Part shown: positions 17,511 through 32,500 of the stretch, one piece after another
How positions within the stretch are numbered: the first letter of the stretch is position 1
How the letters are laid out: each line of letters starts with the position of its first letter
Assembly (NCBI RefSeq): GCF_010183535.1
Contig: NC_071329.1
Location: forward strand, 5,890,001 to 5,954,000
Direction of reading: 5' to 3'
DNA length: 64,000 nucleotides
From: Caenorhabditis remanei
Lineage: Eukaryota > Nematoda > Chromadorea > Rhabditida > Rhabditidae
Program-made: the position numbers and the translations under genes
Notes under the pieces: model-generated
What the model saw: only the letters and a program-made list of their open reading frames with translations
Database searches by the model: none
What the model was told of the DNA's origin: nothing

Positions 17511-20500
17511 TGAACAGTTTTTTGATCAGAAAAACGGAATAAGAAAACGAAAAGAAAGATTAACCTTAGAACATGATGTAAATCAACGAGCTCTTTCGAT
17601 TGGTAACTTCCTTTTTATTGTACGATCAAAATGAAATGAGTTATTTTGAATTTCGTCAAAAATGAAGTTCAAAAGTGGCGAATTCGTCAGATTCGTTTCT
17701 CGCAGACAGTTTTTTGATCAGAAAAACGGAATAAGAAAACGAAAAGAAAGATTAACCTTAGAACATGATGTAAATCAACGAGCTCTTTCGATTGGTAACT
17801 TCCTTTTTATTGTACGATCAAAATGAAATGAGTTATTTTGAATTTCGTCAAAAATGAAGTTCAAAAGTGGCGAATTCGTCAGATTCGTTTCTCGCAGACA
17901 GTTTTTTGATTAGAAAAACGGAATAAGAAAACGAAAAGAAAGATTAATCATAGAACATGATGTAAATCAACGAGCTCTTTCGATTGGTAACTTCCTTTTT
18001 ATTGTACGATCAAAATGAAATGAGTTATTTTGAATTTCGTCAAAAATGAAGTTCAAAAGTGGCGAATTCGTCAGATTCGTTTCTCGCAGACAGTTTTTTG
18101 ATTAGAAAAACGGAATAAGAAAACGAAAAGAAAGATTAACCATAGAACATGATGTAAATCAACGAGCTCTTTCGATTGGTAACTTCCTTTTTATTGTACG
18201 ATCAAAATGAAATGAGTTATTTTGAATTTCGTCAAAAATGAAGCTCAAAAGTGGCGAATTCGTCAGATTCGTTTCTCGCAGACAGTTTTTTGATCAGAAA
18301 AACGGAATAAGAAAACGAAAAGAAAGATTAACCATAGAACATGATGTAAATCAACGAGCTCTTTCGATTGGTAACTTCCTTTTTATTGTACGATCAAAAT
18401 GAAATGAGTTATTTTGAATTTCGTCAAAAATGAAGTTCAAAAGTGGCGAATTCGTCAGATTCGTTTCTCGCAGACAGTTTTTTGATTAGAAAAACGGAAT
18501 AAGAAAACGAAAAGAAAGATTAACCATAGAACATGATGTAAATCAACGAGCTCTTTCGATTGGTAACTTCCTTTTTATTGTACGATCAAAATGAAATGAG
18601 TTATTTTGAATTTCGTCAAAAATGAAGCTCAAAAGTGGCGAATTCGTCAGATTCGTTTCTCGCAGACAGTTTTTTGATCAGAAAAACGGAATAAGAAAAC
18701 GAAAAGAAAGATTAACCATAGAACATGATGTAAATCAACGAGCTCTTTCGATTGGTAACTTCCTTTTTATTGTACGATCAAAATGAAATGAGTTATTTTG
18801 AATTTCGTCAAAAATGAAGTTCAAAAGTGGCGAATTCGTCAGATTCGTTTCTCGCAGACAGTTTTTTGATTAGAAAAACGGAATAAGAAAACGAAAAGAA
18901 AGATTAACCATAGAACATGATGTAAATCAACGAGCTCTTTCGATTGGTAACTTCCTTTTTATTGTACGATCAAAATGAAATGAGTTATTTTGAATTTCGT
19001 CAAAAATGAAGCTCAAAAGTGGCGAATTCGTCAGATTCGTTTCTCGCAGACAGTTTTTTGATCAGAAAAACGGAATAAGAAAACGAAAAGAAAGATTAAC
19101 CATAGAACATGATGTAAATCAACGAGCTCTTTCGATTGGTAACTTCCTTTTTATTGTACGATCAAAATGAAATGAGTTATTTTGAATTTCGTCAAAAATG
19201 AAGTTCAAAAGTGGCGAATTCGTCAGATTCGTTTCTCGCAGACAGTTTTTTGATTAGAAAAACGGAATAAGAAAACGAAAAGAAAGATTAACCATAGAAC
19301 ATGATGTAAATCAACGAGCTCTTTCGATTGGTAACTTCCTTTTTATTGTACGATCAAAATGAAATGAGTTATTTTGAATTTCGTCAAAAATGAAGCTCAA
19401 AAGTGGCGAATTCGTCAGATTCGTTTCTCGCAGACAGTTTTTTGATCAGAAAAACGGAATAAGAAAACGAAAAGAAAGATTAACCATAGAACATGATGTA
19501 AATCAACGAGCTCTTTCGATTGGTAACTTCCTTTTTATTGTACGATCAAAATGAAATGAGTTATTTTGAATTTCGTCAAAAATGAAGCTCAAAAGTGGCG
19601 AATTCGTCAGATTCGTTTCTCGCAGACAGTTTTTTGATCAGAAAAACGGAATAAGAAAACGAAAAGAAAGATTAACCATAGAACATGATGTAAATCAACG
19701 AGCTCTTTCGATTGGTAACTTCCTTTTTATTGTACGATCAAAATGAAATGAGTTATTTTGAATTTCGTCAAAAATGAAGTTCAAAAGTGGCGAATTCGTC
19801 AGATTCGTTTCTCGCAGACAGTTTTTTGATCAGAAAAACGGAATAAGAAAACGAAAAGAAAGATTAACCTTAGAACATGATGTAAATCAACGAGCTCTTT
19901 CGATTGGTAACTTCCTTTTTATTGTACGATCAAAATGAAATGAGTTATTTTGAATTTCGTCAAAAATGAAGCTCAAAAGTGGCGAATTCGTCAGATTCGT
20001 TTCTCGCAGACAGTTTTTTGATCAGAAAAACGGAATAAGAAAACGAAAAGAAAGATTAACCTTAGAACATGATGTAAATCAACGAGCTCTTTCGATTGGT
20101 AACTTCCTGTTTATTGTACGATCAAAATGAAATGAGTTATTTTGAATTTCGTCAAAAATGAAGTTCAAAAGTGGCGAATTCGTCAGATTCGTTTCTCGCA
20201 GACAGTTTTTTGATCAGAAAAACGGAATAAGAAAACGAAAAGAAAGATTAACCATAGAACATGATGTAAATCAACGAGCTCTTTCGATTGGTAACTTCCT
20301 TTTATTGTACGATCAAAATGAAATGAGTTATTTTGAATTTCGTCAAAAATGAAGTTCAAAAGTGGCGAATTCGTCAGATTCGTTTCTCGCAGACAGTTTT
20401 TTGATTAGAAAAACGGAATAAGAAAACGAAAAGAAAGATTAACCATAGAACATGATGTAAATCAACGAGCTCTTTCGATTGGTAACTTCCTTTTTATTGT

Positions 20501-23500
20501 ACGATCAAAATGAAATGAGTTATTTTGAATTTCGTCAAAAATGAAGCTCAAAAGTGGCGAATTCGTCAGATTCGTTTCTCGCAGACAGTTTTTTGATCAG
20601 AAAAACGGAATAAGAAAACGAAAAGAAAGATTAACCATAGAACATGATGTAAATCAACGAGCTCTTTCGATTGGTAACTTCCTTTTTATTGTACGATCAA
20701 AATGAAATGAGTTATTTTGAATTTCGTCAAAAATGAAGTTCAAAAGTGGCGAATTCGTCAGATTCGTTTCTCGCAGACAGTTTTTTGATTAGAAAAACGG
20801 AATAAGAAAACGAAAAGAAAGATTAACCATAGAACATGATGTAAATCAACGAGCTCTTTCGATTGGTAACTTCCTTTTTATTGTACGATCAAAATGAAAT
20901 GAGTTATTTTGAATTTCGTCAAAAATGAAGCTCAAAAGTGGCGAATTCGTCAGATTCGTTTCTCGCAGACAGTTTTTTGATCAGAAAAACGGAATAAGAA
21001 AACGAAAAGAAAGATTAACCATAGAACATGATGTAAATCAACGAGCTCTTTCGATTGGTAACTTCCTTTTTATTGTACGATCAAAATGAAATGAGTTATT
21101 TTGAATTTCGTCAAAAATGAAGCTCAAAAGTGGCGAATTCGTCAGATTCGTTTCTCGCAGACAGTTTTTTGATCAGAAAAACGGAATAAGAAAACGAAAA
21201 GAAAGATTAACTATAGAACATGATGTAAATCAACGAGCTCTTTCGATTGGTAACTTCCTTTTTATTGTACGATCAAAATGAAATGAGTTATTTTGAATTT
21301 CGTCAAAAATGAAGCTCAAAAGTGGCGAATTCGTCAGATTCGTTTCTCGCAGACAGTTTTTTGATCAGAAAAACGGAATAAGAAAACGAAAAGAAAGATT
21401 AACCTTAGAACATGATGTAAATCAACGAGCTCTTTCGATTGGTAACTTCCTGTTTATTGTACGATCAAAATGAAATGAGTTATTTTGAATTTCGTCAAAA
21501 ATGAAGTTCAAAAGTGGCGAATTCGTCAGATTCGTTTCTCGCAGACAGTTTTTTGATTAGAAAAACGGAATAAGAAAACGAAAAGAAAGATTAACCATAG
21601 AACATGATGTAAATCAACGAGCTCTTTCGATTGGTAACTTCCTTTTTATTGTACGATCAAAATGAAATGAGTTATTTTGAATTTCGTCAAAAATGAAGCT
21701 CAAAAGTGGCGAATTCGTCAGATTCGTTTCTCGCAGACAGTTTTTTGATCAGAAAAACGGAATAAGAAAACGAAAAGAAAGATTAACCATAGAACATGAT
21801 GTAAATCAACGAGCTCTTTCGATTGGTAACTTCCTTTTTATTGTACGATCAAAATGAAATGAGTTATTTTGAATTTCGTCAAAAATGAAGCTCAAAAGTG
21901 GCGAATTCGTCAGATTCGTTTCTCGCAGACAGTTTTTTGATCAGAAAAACGGAATAAGAAAACGAAAAGAAAGATTAACTATAGAACATGATGTAAATCA
22001 ACGAGCTCTTTCGATTGGTAACTTCCTTTTTATTGTACGATCAAAATGAAATGAGTTATTTTGAATTTCGTCAAAAATGAAGCTCAAAAGTGGCGAATTC
22101 GTCAGATTCGTTTCTCGCAGACAGTTTTTTGATCAGAAAAACGGAATAAGAAAACGAAAAGAAAGATTAACCTTAGAACATGATGTAAATCAACGAGCTC
22201 TTTCGATTGGTAACTTCCTGTTTATTGTACGATCAAAATGAAATGAGTTATTTTGAATTTCGTCAAAAATGAAGTTCAAAAGTGGCGAATTCGTCAGATT
22301 CGTTTCTCGCAGACAGTTTTTTGATCAGAAAAACGGAATAAGAAAACGAAAAGAAAGATTAACCATAGAACATGATGTAAATCAACGAGCTCTTTCGATT
22401 GGTAACTTCCTTTTTATTGTACGATCAAAATGAAATGAGTTATTTTGAATTTCGTCAAAAATGAAGCTCAAAAGTGGCGAATTCGTCAGATTCGTTTCTC
22501 GCAGACAGTTTTTTGATCAGAAAAACGGAATAAGAAAACGAAAAGAAAGATTAACCATAGAACATGATGTAAATCAACGAGCTCTTTCGATTGGTAACTT
22601 CCTTTTTATTGTACGATCAAAATGAAATGAGTTATTTTGAATTTCGTCAAAAATGAAGTTCAAAAGTGGCGAATTCGTCAGATTCGTTTCTCGCAGACAG
22701 TTTTTTGATCAGAAAAACGGAATAAGAAAACGAAAAGAAAGATTAACTATAGAACATGATGTAAATCAACGAGCTCTTTCGATTGGTAACTTCCTTTTAT
22801 TGTACGATCAAAATGAAATGAGTTATTTTGAATTTCGTCAAAAATGAAGCTCAAAAGTGGCGAATTCGTCAGATTCGTTTCTCGCAGACAGTTTTTTGAT
22901 CAGAAAAACGGAATAAGAAAACGAAAAGAAAGATTAACCATAGAACATGATGTAAATCAACGAGCTCTTTCGATTGGTAACTTCCTGTTTATTGTACGAT
23001 CAAAATGAAATGAGTTATTTTGAATTTCGTCAAAAATGAAGTTCAAAAGTGGCGAATTCGTCAGATTCGTTTCTCGCAGACAGTTTTTTGATCAGAAAAA
23101 CGGAATAAGAAAACGAAAAGAAAGATTAACCATAGAACATGATGTAAATCAACGAGCTCTTTCGATTGGTAACTTCCTGTTTATTGTACGATCAAAATGA
23201 AATGAGTTATTTTGAATTTCGTCAAAAATGAAGTTCAAAAGTGGCGAATTCGTCAGATTCGTTTCTCGCAGACAGTTTTTTGATCAGAAAAACGGAATAA
23301 GAAAACGAAAAGAAAGATTAACCATAGAACATGATGTAAATCAACGAGCTCTTTCGATTGGTAACTTCCTGTTTATTGTACGATCAAAATGAAATGAGTT
23401 ATTTTGAATTTCGTCAAAAATGAAGTTCAAAAGTGGCGAATTCGTCAGATTCGTTTCTCGCAGACAGTTTTTTGATCAGAAAAACGGAATAAGAAAACGA

Positions 23501-26500
23501 AAAGAAAGATTAACCATAGAACATGATGTAAATCAACGAGCTCTTTCGATTGGTAACTTCCTTTTTATTGTACGATCAAAATGAAATGAGTTATTTTGAA
23601 TTTCGTCAAAAATGAAGTTCAAAAGTGGCGAATTCGTCAGATTCGTTTCTCGCAGACAGTTTTTTGATTAGAAAAACGGAATAAGAAAACGAAAAGAAAG
23701 ATTAACCATAGAACATGATGTAAATCAACGAGCTCTTTCGATTGGTAACTTCCTGTTTATTGTACGATCAAAATGAAATGAGTTATTTTGAATTTCGTCA
23801 AAAATGAAGTTCAAAAGTGGCGAATTCGTCAAATTCGTTTCTCGCAGACAGTTTTTTGATCAGAAAAACGGAATAAGAAAACGAAAAGAAAGATTAACTA
23901 TAGAACATGATGTAAATCAACGAGCTCTTTCGATTGGTAACTTCCTTTTTATTGTACGATCAAAATGAAATGAGTTATTTTGAATTTCGTCAAAAATGAA
24001 GCTCAAAAGTGGCGAATTCGTCAGATTCGTTTCTCGCAGACAGTTTTTTGATCAGAAAAACGGAATAAGAAAACGAAAAGAAAGATTAACCATAGAACAT
24101 GATGTAAATCAACGAGCTCTTTCGATTGGTAACTTCCTGTTTATTGTACGATCAAAATGAAATGAGTTATTTTGAATTTCGTCAAAAATGAAGTTCAAAA
24201 GTGGCGAATTCGTCAAATTCGTTTCTCGCAGACAGTTTTTTGATCAGAAAAACGGAATAAGAAAACGAAAAGAAAGATTAACTATAGAACATGATGTAAA
24301 TCAACGAGCTCTTTCGATTGGTAACTTCCTTTTTATTGTACGATCAAAATGAAATGAGTTATTTTGAATTTCGTCAAAAATGAAGCTCAAAAGTGGCGAA
24401 TTCGTCAGATTCGTTTCTCGCAGACAGTTTTTTGATCAGAAAAACGGAATAAGAAAACGAAAAGAAAGATTAACCATAGAACATGATGTAAATCAACGAG
24501 CTCTTTCGATTGGTAACTTCCTTTTTATTGTACGATCAAAATGAAATGAGTTATTTTGAATTTAGTCAAAAATGAAGTTCAAAAGTGGCGAATTCGTCAA
24601 ATTCGTTTCTCGCAGACAGTTTTTTGATCAGAAAAACGGAATAAGAAAACGAAAAGAAAGATTAACCATAGAACATGATGTAAATCAACGAGCTCTTTCG
24701 ATTGGTAACTTCCTTTTTATTGTACGATCAAAATGAAATGAGTTATTTTGAATTTCGTCAAAAATGAAGCTCAAAAGTGGCGAATTCGTCAGATTCGTTT
24801 CTCGCAGACAGTTTTTTGATCAGAAAAACGGAATAAGAAAACGAAAAGAAAGATTAACCATAGAACATGATGTAAATCAACGAGCTCTTTCGATTGGTAA
24901 CTTCCTTTTTATTGTACGATCAAAATGAAATGAGTTATTTTGAATTTCGTCAAAAATGAAGCTCAAAAGTGGCGAATTCGTCAGATTCGTTTCTCGCAGA
25001 CAGTTTTTTGATCAGAAAAACGGAATAAGAAAACGAAAAGAAAGATTAACCATAGAACATGATGTAAATCAACGAGCTCTTTCGATTGGTAACTTCCTTT
25101 TTATTGTACGATCAAAATGAAATGAGTTATTTTGAATTTAGTCAAAAATGAAGTTCAAAAGTGGCGAATTCGTCAAATTCGTTTCTCGCAGACAGTTTTT
25201 TGATCAGAAAAACGGAATAAGAAAACGAAAAGAAAGATTAACCATAGAACATGATGTAAATCAACGAGCTCTTTCGATTGGTAACTTCCTTTTTATTGTA
25301 CGATCAAAATGAAATGAGTTATTTTGAATTTCGTCAAAAATGAAGCTCAAAAGTGGCGAATTCGTCAGATTCGTTTCTCGCAGACAGTTTTTTGATCAGA
25401 AAAACGGAATAAGAAAACGAAAAGAAAGATTAACCATAGAACATGATGTAAATCAACGAGCTCTTTCGATTGGTAACTTCCTTTTTATTGTACGATCAAA
25501 ATGAAATGAGTTATTTTGAATTTAGTCAAAAATGAAGTTCAAAAGTGGCGAATTCGTCAAATTCGTTTCTCGCAGACAGTTTTTTGATCAGAAAAACGGA
25601 ATAAGAAAACGAAAAGAAAGATTAACCATAGAACATGATGTAAATCAACGAGCTCTTTCGATTGGTAACTTCCTTTTTATTGTACGATCAAAATGAAATG
25701 AGTTATTTTGAATTTCGTCAAAAATGAAGCTCAAAAGTGGCGAATTCGTCAGATTCGTTTCTCGCAGACAGTTTTTTGATCAGAAAAACGGAATAAGAAA
25801 ACGAAAAGAAAGATTAACCATAGAACATGATGTAAATCAACGAGCTCTTTCGATTGGTAACTTCCTTTTTATTGTACGATCAAAATGAAATGAGTTATTT
25901 TGAATTTCGTCAAAAATGAAGCTTCAAAAGTGGCGAATTCGTCAAATTCGTTTCTCGCAGACAGTTTTTTGATCAGAAAAACGGAATAAGAAAACGAAAA
26001 GAAAGATTAACCATAGAACATGATGTAAATCAACGAGCTCTTTCGATTGGTAACTTCCTTTTATTGTACGATCAAAATGAAATGAGTTATTTTGAATTTC
26101 GTCAAAAATGAAGCTCAAAAGTGGCGAATTCGTCAGATTCGTTTCTCGCAGACAGTTTTTTGATCAGAAAAACGGAATAAGAAAACGAAAAGAAAGATTA
26201 ACCATAGAACATGATGTAAATCAACGAGCTCTTTCGATTGGTAACTTCCTTTTTATTGTACGATCAAAATGAAATGAGTTATTTTGAATTTCGTCAAAAA
26301 TGAAGCTCAAAAGTGGCGAATTCGTCAGATTCGTTTCTCGCAGACAGTTTTTTGATCAGAAAAACGGAATAAGAAAACGAAAAGAAAGATTAACCATAGA
26401 ACATGATGTAAATCAACGAGCTCTTTCGATTGGTAACTTCCTTTTTATTGTACGATCAAAATGAAATGAGTTATTTTGAATTTCGTCAAAAATGAAGCTC

Positions 26501-29500
26501 AAAAGTGGCGAATTCGTCAGATTCGTTTCTCGCAGACAGTTTTTTGATCAGAAAAACGGAATAAGAAAACGAAAAGAAAGATTAACCATAGAACATGATG
26601 TAAATCAACGAGCTCTTTCGATTGGTAACTTCCTTTTATTGTACGATCAAAATGAAATGAGTTATTTTGAATTTAGTCAAAAATGAAGTTCAAAAGTGGC
26701 GAATTCGTCAGATTCGTTTCTCGCAGACAGTTTTTTGATCAGAAAAACGGAATAAGAAAACGAAAAGAAAGATTAACCATAGAACATGATGTAAATCAAC
26801 GAGCTCTTTCGATTGGTAACTTCCTTTTTATTGTACGATCAAAATGAAATGAGTTATTTTGAATTTCGTCAAAAATGAAGCTCAAAAGTGGCGAATTCGT
26901 CAGATTCGTTTCTCGCAGACAGTTTTTTGATCAGAAAAACGGAATAAGAAAACGAAAAGAAAGATTAACCATAGAACATGATGTAAATCAACGAGCTCTT
27001 TCGATTGGTAACTTCCTTTTTATTGTACGATCAAAATGAAATGAGTTATTTTGAATTTCGTCAAAAATGAAGTTCAAAAGTGGCGAATTCGTCAAATTCG
27101 TTTCTCGCAGACAGTTTTTTGATCAGAAAAACGGAATAAGAAAACGAAAAGAAAGATTAACCATAGAACATGATGTAAATCAACGAGCTCTTTCGATTGG
27201 TAACTTCCTTTTTATTGTACGATCAAAATGAAATGAGTTATTTTGAATTTCGTCAAAAATGAAGCTCAAAAGTGGCGAATTCGTCAGATTCGTTTCTCGC
27301 AGACAGTTTTTTGATCAGAAAAACGGAATAAGAAAACGAAAAGAAAGATTAACCATAGAACATGATGTAAATCAACGAGCTCTTTCGATTGGTAACTTCC
27401 TTTTTATTGTACGATCAAAATGAAATGAGTTATTTTGAATTTCGTCAAAAATGAAGCTCAAAAGTGGCGAATTCGTCAAGATTCGTTTCTCGCAGACAGT
27501 TTTTTGATCAGAAAAACGGAATAAGAAAACGAAAAGAAAGATTAACCATAGAACATGATGTAAATCAACGAGCTCTTTCGATTGGTAACTTCCTTTTTAT
27601 TGTACGATCAAAATGAAATGAGTTATTTTGAATTTCGTCAAAAATGAAGCTCAAAAGTGGCGAATTCGTCAGATTCGTTTCTCGCAGACAGTTTTTTGAT
27701 CAGAAAAACGGAATAAGAAAACGAAAAGAAAGATTAACCATAGAACATGATGTAAATCAACGAGCTCTTTCGATTGGTAACTTCCTTTTTATTGTACGAT
27801 CAAAATGAAATGAGTTATTTTGAATTTCGTCAAAAATGAAGCTCAAAAGTGGCGAATTCGTCAGATTCGTTTCTCGCAGACAGTTTTTTGATCAGAAAAA
27901 CGGAATAAGAAAACGAAAAGAAAGATTAACCATAGAACATGATGTAAATCAACGAGCTCTTTCGATTGGTAACTTCCTTTTTATTGTACGATCAAAATGA
28001 AATGAGTTATTTTGAATTTCGTCAAAAATGAAGTTCAAAAGTGGCGAATTCGTCAGATTCGTTTCTCGCAGACAGTTTTTTGATCAGAAAAACGGAATAA
28101 GAAAACGAAAAGAAAGATTAACCATAGAACATGATGTAAATCAACGAGCTCTTTCGATTGGTAACTTCCTTTTTATTGTACGATCAAAATGAAATGAGTT
28201 ATTTTGAATTTCGTCAAAAATGAAGCTCAAAAGTGGCGAATTCGTCAGATTCGTTTCTCGCAGACAGTTTTTTGATCAGAAAAACGGAATAAGAAAACGA
28301 AAAGAAAGATTAACCATAGAACATGATGTAAATCAACGAGCTCTTTCGATTGGTAACTTCCTTTTTATTGTACGATCAAAATGAAATGAGTTATTTTGAA
28401 TTTCGTCAAAAATGAAGCTCAAAAGTGGCGAATTCGTCAGATTCGTTTCTCGCAGACAGTTTTTTGATCAGAAAAACGGAATAAGAAAACGAAAAGAAAG
28501 ATTAACCATAGAACATGATGTAAATCAACGAGCTCTTTCGATTGGTAACTTCCTTTTTATTGTACGATCAAAATGAAATGAGTTATTTTGAATTTCGTCA
28601 AAAATGAAGTTCAAAAGTGGCGAATTCGTCAGATTCGTTTCTCGCAGACAGTTTTTTGATCAGAAAAACGGAATAAGAAAACGAAAAGAAAGATTAACCA
28701 TAGAACATGATGTAAATCAACGAGCTCTTTCGATTGGTAACTTCCTTTTTATTGTACGATCAAAATGAAATGAGTTATTTTGAATTTCGTCAAAAATGAA
28801 GTTCAAAAGTGGCGAATTCGTCAAATTCGTTTCTCGCAGACAGTTTTTTGATCAGAAAAACGGAATAAGAAAACGAAAAGAAAGATTAACCATAGAACAT
28901 GATGTAAATCAACGAGCTCTTTCGATTGGTAACTTCCTTTTTATTGTACGATCAAAATGAAATGAGTTATTTTGAATTTCGTCAAAAATGAAGTTCAAAA
29001 GTGGCGAATTCGTCAGATTCGTTTCTCGCAGACAGTTTTTTGATCAGAAAAACGGAATAAGAAAACGAAAAGAAAGATTAACCATAGAACATGATGTAAA
29101 TCAACGAGCTCTTTCGATTGGTAACTTCCTGTTTATTGTACGATCAAAATGAAATGAGTTATTTTGAATTTCGTCAAAAATGAAGTTCAAAAGTGGCGAA
29201 TTCGTCAAATTCGTTTCTCGCAGACAGTTTTTTGATCAGAAAAACGGAATAAGAAAACGAAAAGAAAGATTAACCATAGAACATGATGTAAATCAACGAG
29301 CTCTTTCGATTGGTAACTTCCTTTTTATTGTACGATCAAAATGAAATGAGTTATTTTGAATTTCGTCAAAAATGAAGTTCAAAAGTGGCGAATTCGTCAG
29401 ATTCGTTTCTCGCAGACAGTTTTTTGATCAGAAAAACGGAATAAGAAAACGAAAAGAAAGATTAACCATAGAACATGATGTAAATCAACGAGCTCTTTCG

Positions 29501-32500
29501 ATTGGTAACTTCCTTTTTATTGTACGATCAAAATGAAATGAGTTATTTTGAATTTCGTCAAAAATGAAGTTCAAAAGTGGCGAATTCGTCAAATTCGTTT
29601 CTCGCAGACAGTTTTTTGATCAGAAAAACGGAATAAGAAAACGAAAAGAAAGATTAACCATAGAACATGATGTAAATCAACGAGCTCTTTCGATTGGTAA
29701 CTTCCTTTTTATTGTACGATCAAAATGAAATGAGTTATTTTGAATTTCGTCAAAAATGAAGTTCAAAAGTGGCGAATTCGTCAGATTCGTTTCTCGCAGA
29801 CAGTTTTTGATCAGAAAAACGGAATAAGAAAACGAAAAGAAAGATTAACCATAGAACATGATGTAAATCAACGAGCTCTTTCGATTGGTAACTTCCTTTT
29901 TATTGTACGATCAAAATGAAATGAGTTATTTTGAATTTCGTCAAAAATGAAGTTCAAAAGTGGCGAATTCGTCAGATTCGTTTCTCGCAGACAGTTTTTT
30001 GATCAGAAAAACGGAATAAGAAAACGAAAAGAAAGATTAACCATAGAACATGATGTAAATCAACGAGCTCTTTCGATTGGTAACTTCCTTTTTATTGTAC
30101 GATCAAAATGAAATGAGTTATTTTGAATTTCGTCAAAAATGAAGTTCAAAAGTGGCGAATTCGTCAGATTCGTTTCTCGCAGACAGTTTTTTGATCAGAA
30201 AAACGGAATAAGAAAACGAAAAGAAAGATTAACCATAGAACATGATGTAAATCAACGAGCTCTTTCGATTGGTAACTTCCTTTTTATTGTACGATCAAAA
30301 TGAAATGAGTTATTTTGAATTTCGTCAAAAATGAAGTTCAAAAGTGGCGAATTCGTCAGATTCGTTTCTCGCAGACAGTTTTTTGATCAGAAAAACGGAA
30401 TAAGAAAACGAAAAGAAAGATTAACCATAGAACATGATGTAAATCAACGAGCTCTTTCGATTGGTAACTTCCTTTTTATTGTACGATCAAAATGAAATGA
30501 GTTATTTTGAATTTCGTCAAAAATGAAGCTCAAAAGTGGCGAATTCGTCAGATTCGTTTCTCGCAGACAGTTTTTTGATTAGAAAAACGGAATAAGAAAA
30601 CGAAAAGAAAGATTAACCATAGAACATGATGTAAATCAACGAGCTCTTTCGATTGGTAACTTCCTTTTTATTGTACGATCAAAATGAAATGAGTTATTTT
30701 GAATTTCGTCAAAAATGAAGTTCAAAAGTGGCGAATTCGTCAGATTCGTTTCTCGCAGACAGTTTTTTGATCAGAAAAACGGAATAAGAAAACGAAAAGA
30801 AAGATTAACCATAGAACATGATGTAAATCAACGAGCTCTTTCGATTGGTAACTTCCTTTTTATTGTACGATCAAAATGAAATGAGTTATTTTGAATTTCG
30901 TCAAAAATGAAGCTCAAAAGTGGCGAATTCGTCAGATTCGTTTCTCGCAGACAGTTTTTTGATTAGAAAAACGGAATAAGAAAACGAAAAGAAAGATTAA
31001 CCATAGAACATGATGTAAATCAACGAGCTCTTTCGATTGGTAACTTCCTTTTATTGTACGATCAAAATGAAATGAGTTATTTTGAATTTCGTCAAAAATG
31101 AAGTTCAAAAGTGGCGAATTCGTCAGATTCGTTTCTCGCAGACAGTTTTTTGATCAGAAAAACGGAATAAGAAAACGAAAAGAAAGATTAACCATTAGAA
31201 CATGATGTAAATCAACGAGCTCTTTCGATTGGTAACTTCCTTTTTATTGTACGATCAAAATGAAATGAGTTATTTTGAATTTCGTCAAAAATGAAGTTCA
31301 AAAGTGGCGAATTCGTCAGATTCGTTTCTCGCAGACAGTTTTTTGATTAGAAAAACGGAATAAGAAAACGAAAAGAAAGATTAACCATAGAACATGATGT
31401 AAATCAACGAGCTCTTTCGATTGGTAACTTCCTTTTTATTGTACGATCAAAATGAAATGAGTTATTTTGAATTTCGTCAAAAATGAAGTTCAAAAGTGGC
31501 GAATTCGTCAGATTCGTTTCTCGCAGACAGTTTTTTGATTAGAAAACGGAATAAGAAAACGAAAAGAAAGATTAACCATAGAACATGATGTAAATCAACG
31601 AGCTCTTTCGATTGGTAACTTCCTTTTTATTGTACGATCAAAATGAAATGAGTTATTTTGAATTTCGTCAAAAATGAAGTTCAAAAGTGGCGAATTCGTC
31701 AGATTCGTTTCTCGCAGACAGTTTTTTGATCAGAAAACGGAATAAGAAAACGAAAAGAAAGATTAACCATAGAACATGATGTAAATCAACGAGCTCTTTC
31801 GATTGGTAACTTCCTTTTTATTGTACGATCAAAATGAAATGAGTTATTTTGAATTTCGTCAAAAATGAAGTTCAAAAGTGGCGAATTCGTCAGATTCGTT
31901 TCTCGCAGACAGTTTTTTGATTAGAAAACTGGAATAAGAAAACGAAAAGAAAGATTAACCATAGAACATGATGTAAATCAACGAGCTCTTTCGATTGGTA
32001 ACTTCCTTTTTATTGTACGATCAAAATGAAATGAGTTATTTTGAATTTCGTCAAAAATGAAGTTCAAAAGTGGCGAATTCGTCAGATTCGTTTCTCGCAG
32101 ACAGTTTTTTGATTAGAAAATTGGAATAAGAAAACGAAAAGAAAGATTAACCTATAGAACATGATGTAAATCAACGAGCTCTTTCGATTGGTAACTTCCT
32201 TTTTATTGTACGATCAAAATGAAATGAGTTATTTTGAATTTCGTCAAAAATGAAGTTCAAAAGTGGCGAATTCGTCAGATTCGTTTCTCGCAGACAGTTT
32301 TTTGATCAGAAAACGGAATAAGAAAACGAAAAGAAAGATTAACCATAGAACATGATGTAAATCAACGAGCTCTTTCGATTGGTAACTTCCTTTTTATTGT
32401 ACGATCAAAATGAAATGAGTTATTTTGAATTTCGTCAAAAATGAAGTTCAAAAGTGGCGAATTCGTCAAGATTCGTTTCTCGCAGACAGTTTTTTGATCA

